A stretch of 7,950 nt of DNA from CAIKXD01 sp035439485 (GTDB lineage Bacteria > Bacteroidota > Bacteroidia > UBA4408). How positions within the stretch are numbered: position 1 is the first letter of the stretch; each line of letters opens with the position of its first letter. A program made the position numbers and the translations under genes. This document shows positions 7,764 to 7,950 of this stretch, one piece after another. The DNA lies in the NCBI GenBank assembly GCA_035439485.1, contig DAORKI010000136.1, forward strand, positions 1 through 7,950. Direction: 5' to 3'. A model generated the notes under the pieces. That model saw nothing but the letters and a program-made list of their open reading frames with translations, was not told the origin of the DNA and did no database searches.

Positions 7764-7830
7764 AATTTTGGCTCTTTTGCAATTTTTGCATTTGCCTGTC
7801 GCGATGGAAAAATGCAAATGTGCCAAAATT
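7764..7830. repeat. Imperfect 24-bp inverted repeat (hairpin) in a GC-richer segment
   Basis: Bases 7764-7787 face 7807-7830 around a 19-nt loop. The outer nine pairs, AATTTTGGC/GCCAAAATT, are perfect. Over the whole arm 21 of 24 positions pair (one G-T), with mismatches at 7773/7821, 7775/7819 and 7782/7812. The surrounding 7741-7860 is visibly richer in G+C than the rest of the intergenic region. It could be a structured RNA, a dispersed palindromic element of the kind common between Bacteroidota genes, or a recombination site. It lacks the GTTRRRY core that would mark an integron attC. Confidence 0.5.
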
Positions 7831-7900
7831 TGGGTGGCGAGGCGCTGGCTTTATGGATGCTATTTTGAAGAATAAATGTCGATTTGGAACTGTCATGTCT

Positions 7901-7950
7901 TGTACTGAAATAGGTTGACCATTTTTTTGTAAGTATTAGTTTTAGGTTTT
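7901..7950 (+). mobile_element. Possible terminal end of an IS3-family insertion sequence, truncated by the window edge
   Basis: TGTACTGAAATAGGTTGACC (7901-7920) starts with the TG dinucleotide and TGTACTG-type end seen in the IS150 group of the IS3 family, and resembles ends I associate with such elements in Bacteroidota. It is followed by an AT-rich stretch, as expected just inside an element before its transposase gene. No transposase reading frame and no matching inverted end lie in the window, so the call rests on resemblance alone. Confidence 0.3.

Noticed and set aside
7764..7830. Integron attC site
   Set aside because: The mismatched hairpin shape is suggestive, but no GTTRRRY / RYYYAAC core pair borders it and no cassette gene is present.
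7724..7918. A 64-codon plus-strand frame
   Set aside because: Its product is Cys/Trp/Phe-rich with no domain pattern or signal. It has no visible ribosome binding site or promoter, and it runs through the imperfect inverted repeat and the possible IS end, so it is better explained as noncoding DNA.
7232..7950. tRNA, rRNA, riboswitch or CRISPR array
   Set aside because: No cloverleaf, no T-loop GTTCRAnYC with matching arms, no regularly spaced direct repeats and no recognised riboswitch core in this noncoding stretch.

Overview
The window is dominated by one gene. A single minus-strand reading frame enters at 7231 and runs 2410 codons without a stop to the left edge, where it is still open. 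The AT-rich DNA, the Asn/Thr/Ser/Ile-rich secreted product, the lack of a Shine-Dalgarno sequence and the Bacteroidota-type Ig-like domain all suggest a member of the Bacteroidota (Flavobacteriia, Sphingobacteriia or Chitinophagia). This is inferred from protein style; the window has no rRNA or marker gene.

Layout of the protein, from its N-terminus (right) to the left edge: a Sec signal peptide (residues 1-34); about 1400 residues of divergent beta-rich repeat modules bounded by CxxC-type cysteine clusters; a SprB-like repeat (about 1457-1542); a PKD/Ig-like domain (about 1543-1625); an Ig_7 / CHU_C-associated Ig-like domain (about 1626-1708); a long right-handed parallel beta-helix (about 1725-2270); a short Cys/Gly/Pro linker encoded by a GC-rich double palindrome (2276-2287); and a charged, probably helical tail running off the window. 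This is the architecture of a giant secreted or cell-surface protein, such as an adhesin or gliding/type IX-secreted protein. The C-terminal sorting domain that would prove type IX export would lie beyond the left edge.

The remaining bases, 7232-7950, hold no gene I can support. They contain an AT-rich leader (7232-7450), a strong GC-rich hairpin with a T-run that looks like a plus-strand intrinsic terminator (7452-7500), a stretch with repeated TGGTCG words (7584-7689), a GC-richer segment with a 24-bp imperfect inverted repeat (7764-7830), and, at the right edge, a sequence resembling the end of an IS3-family insertion sequence (from 7901). This segment looks like intergenic DNA that has accumulated small palindromic or mobile sequences.

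I found no defence system, CRISPR array, RNA gene or operon partner. The points most worth a second look are the novel-looking repeat modules of the giant protein and the structured noncoding segments upstream of it.
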